Program-made: the position numbers and the translations under genes
NCBI RefSeq assembly: GCF_014836755.1
Contig: NZ_JACSQF010000002.1
Location: forward strand, 279,770-343,769
From: Oerskovia merdavium
GTDB taxonomy: Bacteria; Actinomycetota; Actinomycetes; Actinomycetales; Cellulomonadaceae
Direction of reading: 5' to 3'
DNA: 64,000 bases
The notes under the pieces: model-generated
What the model saw: only the letters and a program-made list of their open reading frames with translations
Told to the model about the DNA's origin: nothing
Databases searched by the model: none
Shown here: positions 63,180 to 64,000 of the stretch, in pieces
How the letters are laid out: the number at the start of each line of letters is the position of its first letter
How positions within the stretch are numbered: the stretch's first letter is position 1

Positions 63180-64000
63180 TCAGCGAGGACGGGCGGTCGA
63201 GGCCCGTCGGACCAGGTGCGTCGGGTACGTCAGGCTCTCCGGGACGGGCGCGCCGTTGATCATCTCCATGAGCAGCATCGAGGCATCGGCACCCTGCTGG
63301 TACGCGTCCTGCCCGATCGTCGTGAGCCCGACCAGCTCGCCCAGGTCGTGCCCGTCCACCCCGATGACCGACAGGTCTCCCGGCACGTCCAGGCCCAGGT
63401 CTCGGGCCGCGAGGATCGCTCCCATCGCCATCTCGTCCGAGGCCGCGAAGATCGCCGTGACGTCGGGCCTGCGGCGCAGCAGCTCCCTGGTCGACGACCG
63501 TCCGCCCTCGACGTCGAACCCCCCGTTGGCCACGAGCCCGGCCGAGACCTCCAGGCCCGCGGCGACCAGCGCGCGCTCGTAGCCCGTCGAGCGCCCGACG
63601 GGCGGCGACCACGACGAGACCAGGTCAGGCATGCCCGTGACGTGCCCGATCACGCGGTGGCCCAGGTCGATCAGGTGCCACGTCGCGAGGGAGCCCGTGC
63701 GGACGTCGTCGAGGCGGACCGTGACCTGGTCCGCAGGGCCCGAGCCCACGAACGCGAGCGGGGTGCCCAGGTCGACGAGCGAGCGGACCTCGTCGTCGTC
63801 GAGCGGGAGCCCCACCACCAGGGTCCCGTCGACGCGCCGCCGCAGCACCGTGGGGTCGACCTTGCGCCGCGGCCGGTCCTCCCCCACCTCGAACGTGTAG
63901 AGCAGCACGTCGTAGCCCACCGAGCGCAGCGCCCGCTCGGCGCCCTCGATCACGTTGGCGAAGAACCAGCGGCTGACCCACGGGGTGATCACGCCGATCG
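63180..64000 (-). CDS. LacI family regulator, N-terminus beyond the window
   Basis: The visible 272 residues are the effector-binding domain of a LacI-type repressor: IGVITPWVSRWFFANVIEGAERAL at the edge, RRRVDGTLVVGLPLD, VTAIFAASDEMAMGAILAARDLGLDVPGDLSVIGVDGHDLG and a C-terminal TYPTHLVRRAST. The DNA-binding headpiece lies past base 64000. It is transcribed toward the AglE-like operon, with a 237-bp gap holding three palindromes, so it is the likely regulator of that operon. Confidence 0.92.
   Translation of the reverse strand, partial: IGVITPWVSRWFFANVIEGAERALRSVGYDVLLYTFEVGEDRPRRKVDPTVLRRRVDGTLVVGLPLDDDEVRSLVDLGTPLAFVGSGPADQVTVRLDDVRTGSLATWHLIDLGHRVIGHVTGMPDLVSSWSPPVGRSTGYERALVAAGLEVSAGLVANGGFDVEGGRSSTRELLRRRPDVTAIFAASDEMAMGAILAARDLGLDVPGDLSVIGVDGHDLGELVGLTTIGQDAYQQGADASMLLMEMINGAPVPESLTYPTHLVRRASTARPR

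Overview
This window reads as chromosome of a high-GC Gram-positive actinobacterium. GC content is very high throughout, clpB carries a HAIR-type (HspR) operator, and there is a Bpa proteasome activator, a conservon (cvnABCD) and a fused MnhA/B antiporter subunit. Large secreted CAZymes and LacI-controlled sugar ABC operons suggest a polysaccharide-degrading member of the Micrococcales (Cellulomonas / Cellulosimicrobium / Oerskovia-like). That placement is inferred from gene content only.

Layout. 1-2152: 5' part of clpB (minus), with its HAIR operator at 2205-2225. 2438-5183: a membrane-anchored Pro-rich protein, an alpha/beta hydrolase and a cation-diffusion facilitator. 5249-12089: a complete Mrp-type Na+/H+ antiporter operon (mnhAB-C-D-E-F-G, minus), preceded by a PadR regulator. 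13125-16114: a hypothetical protein, dcd, a TM2-domain protein, tRNA-Gly and a small membrane protein. 16267-19758: a molybdate locus (HTH-TOBE regulator, modA, and modB and modC fused in one frame). 19809-39221: the most striking region, a LacI-controlled locus with two different GH92 alpha-mannosidases, a large unrecognised secreted multidomain protein, an ABC sugar importer without ATPase and an AGE-family sugar isomerase. 39289-45342: a winged-helix protein, a membrane-anchored HNH nuclease-like protein, a frameshifted gene, tRNA-Arg, an FAH-family enzyme and an ABC/FtsX export pair. 45520-50685: tRNA-Ser(GCU), an MMPL transporter with its TetR regulator, a ThrE-type exporter and tRNA-Ser(UGA). 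50893-56493: a conservon. 56703-59355: a quinone oxidoreductase, bpa and an EamA transporter. 59539-64000: a second LacI-type sugar ABC operon (AglEFG-like), running off the right edge.

How the central locus seems to work. The 14-bp palindrome TGACAGCGCTGTCA, with one copy differing at an outer base, occurs at 26746-26759, 30232-30245 and 31682-31695. These positions lie upstream of GH92 number 1, just downstream of a good -10/-35 pair for the solute-binding-protein operon, and in the divergent lacI/GH92-number-2 gap. One LacI repressor at 30472-31542 can therefore control secreted mannosidases on both strands together with the importer, and the AGE-family isomerase would feed released mannose into fructose metabolism. 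Three secreted proteins of this locus end in the same roughly 90-residue C-terminal module, bounded by two cysteines and ending in -TCG. I cannot match that module to a named domain. It is, with the unrecognised enzyme at 35217-39221, the best candidate for something undescribed here.

Limits: everything is from reading the sequence. No database search was run. Start codons were chosen from ribosome-binding sites, overlaps and family length. Both edge genes are partial.
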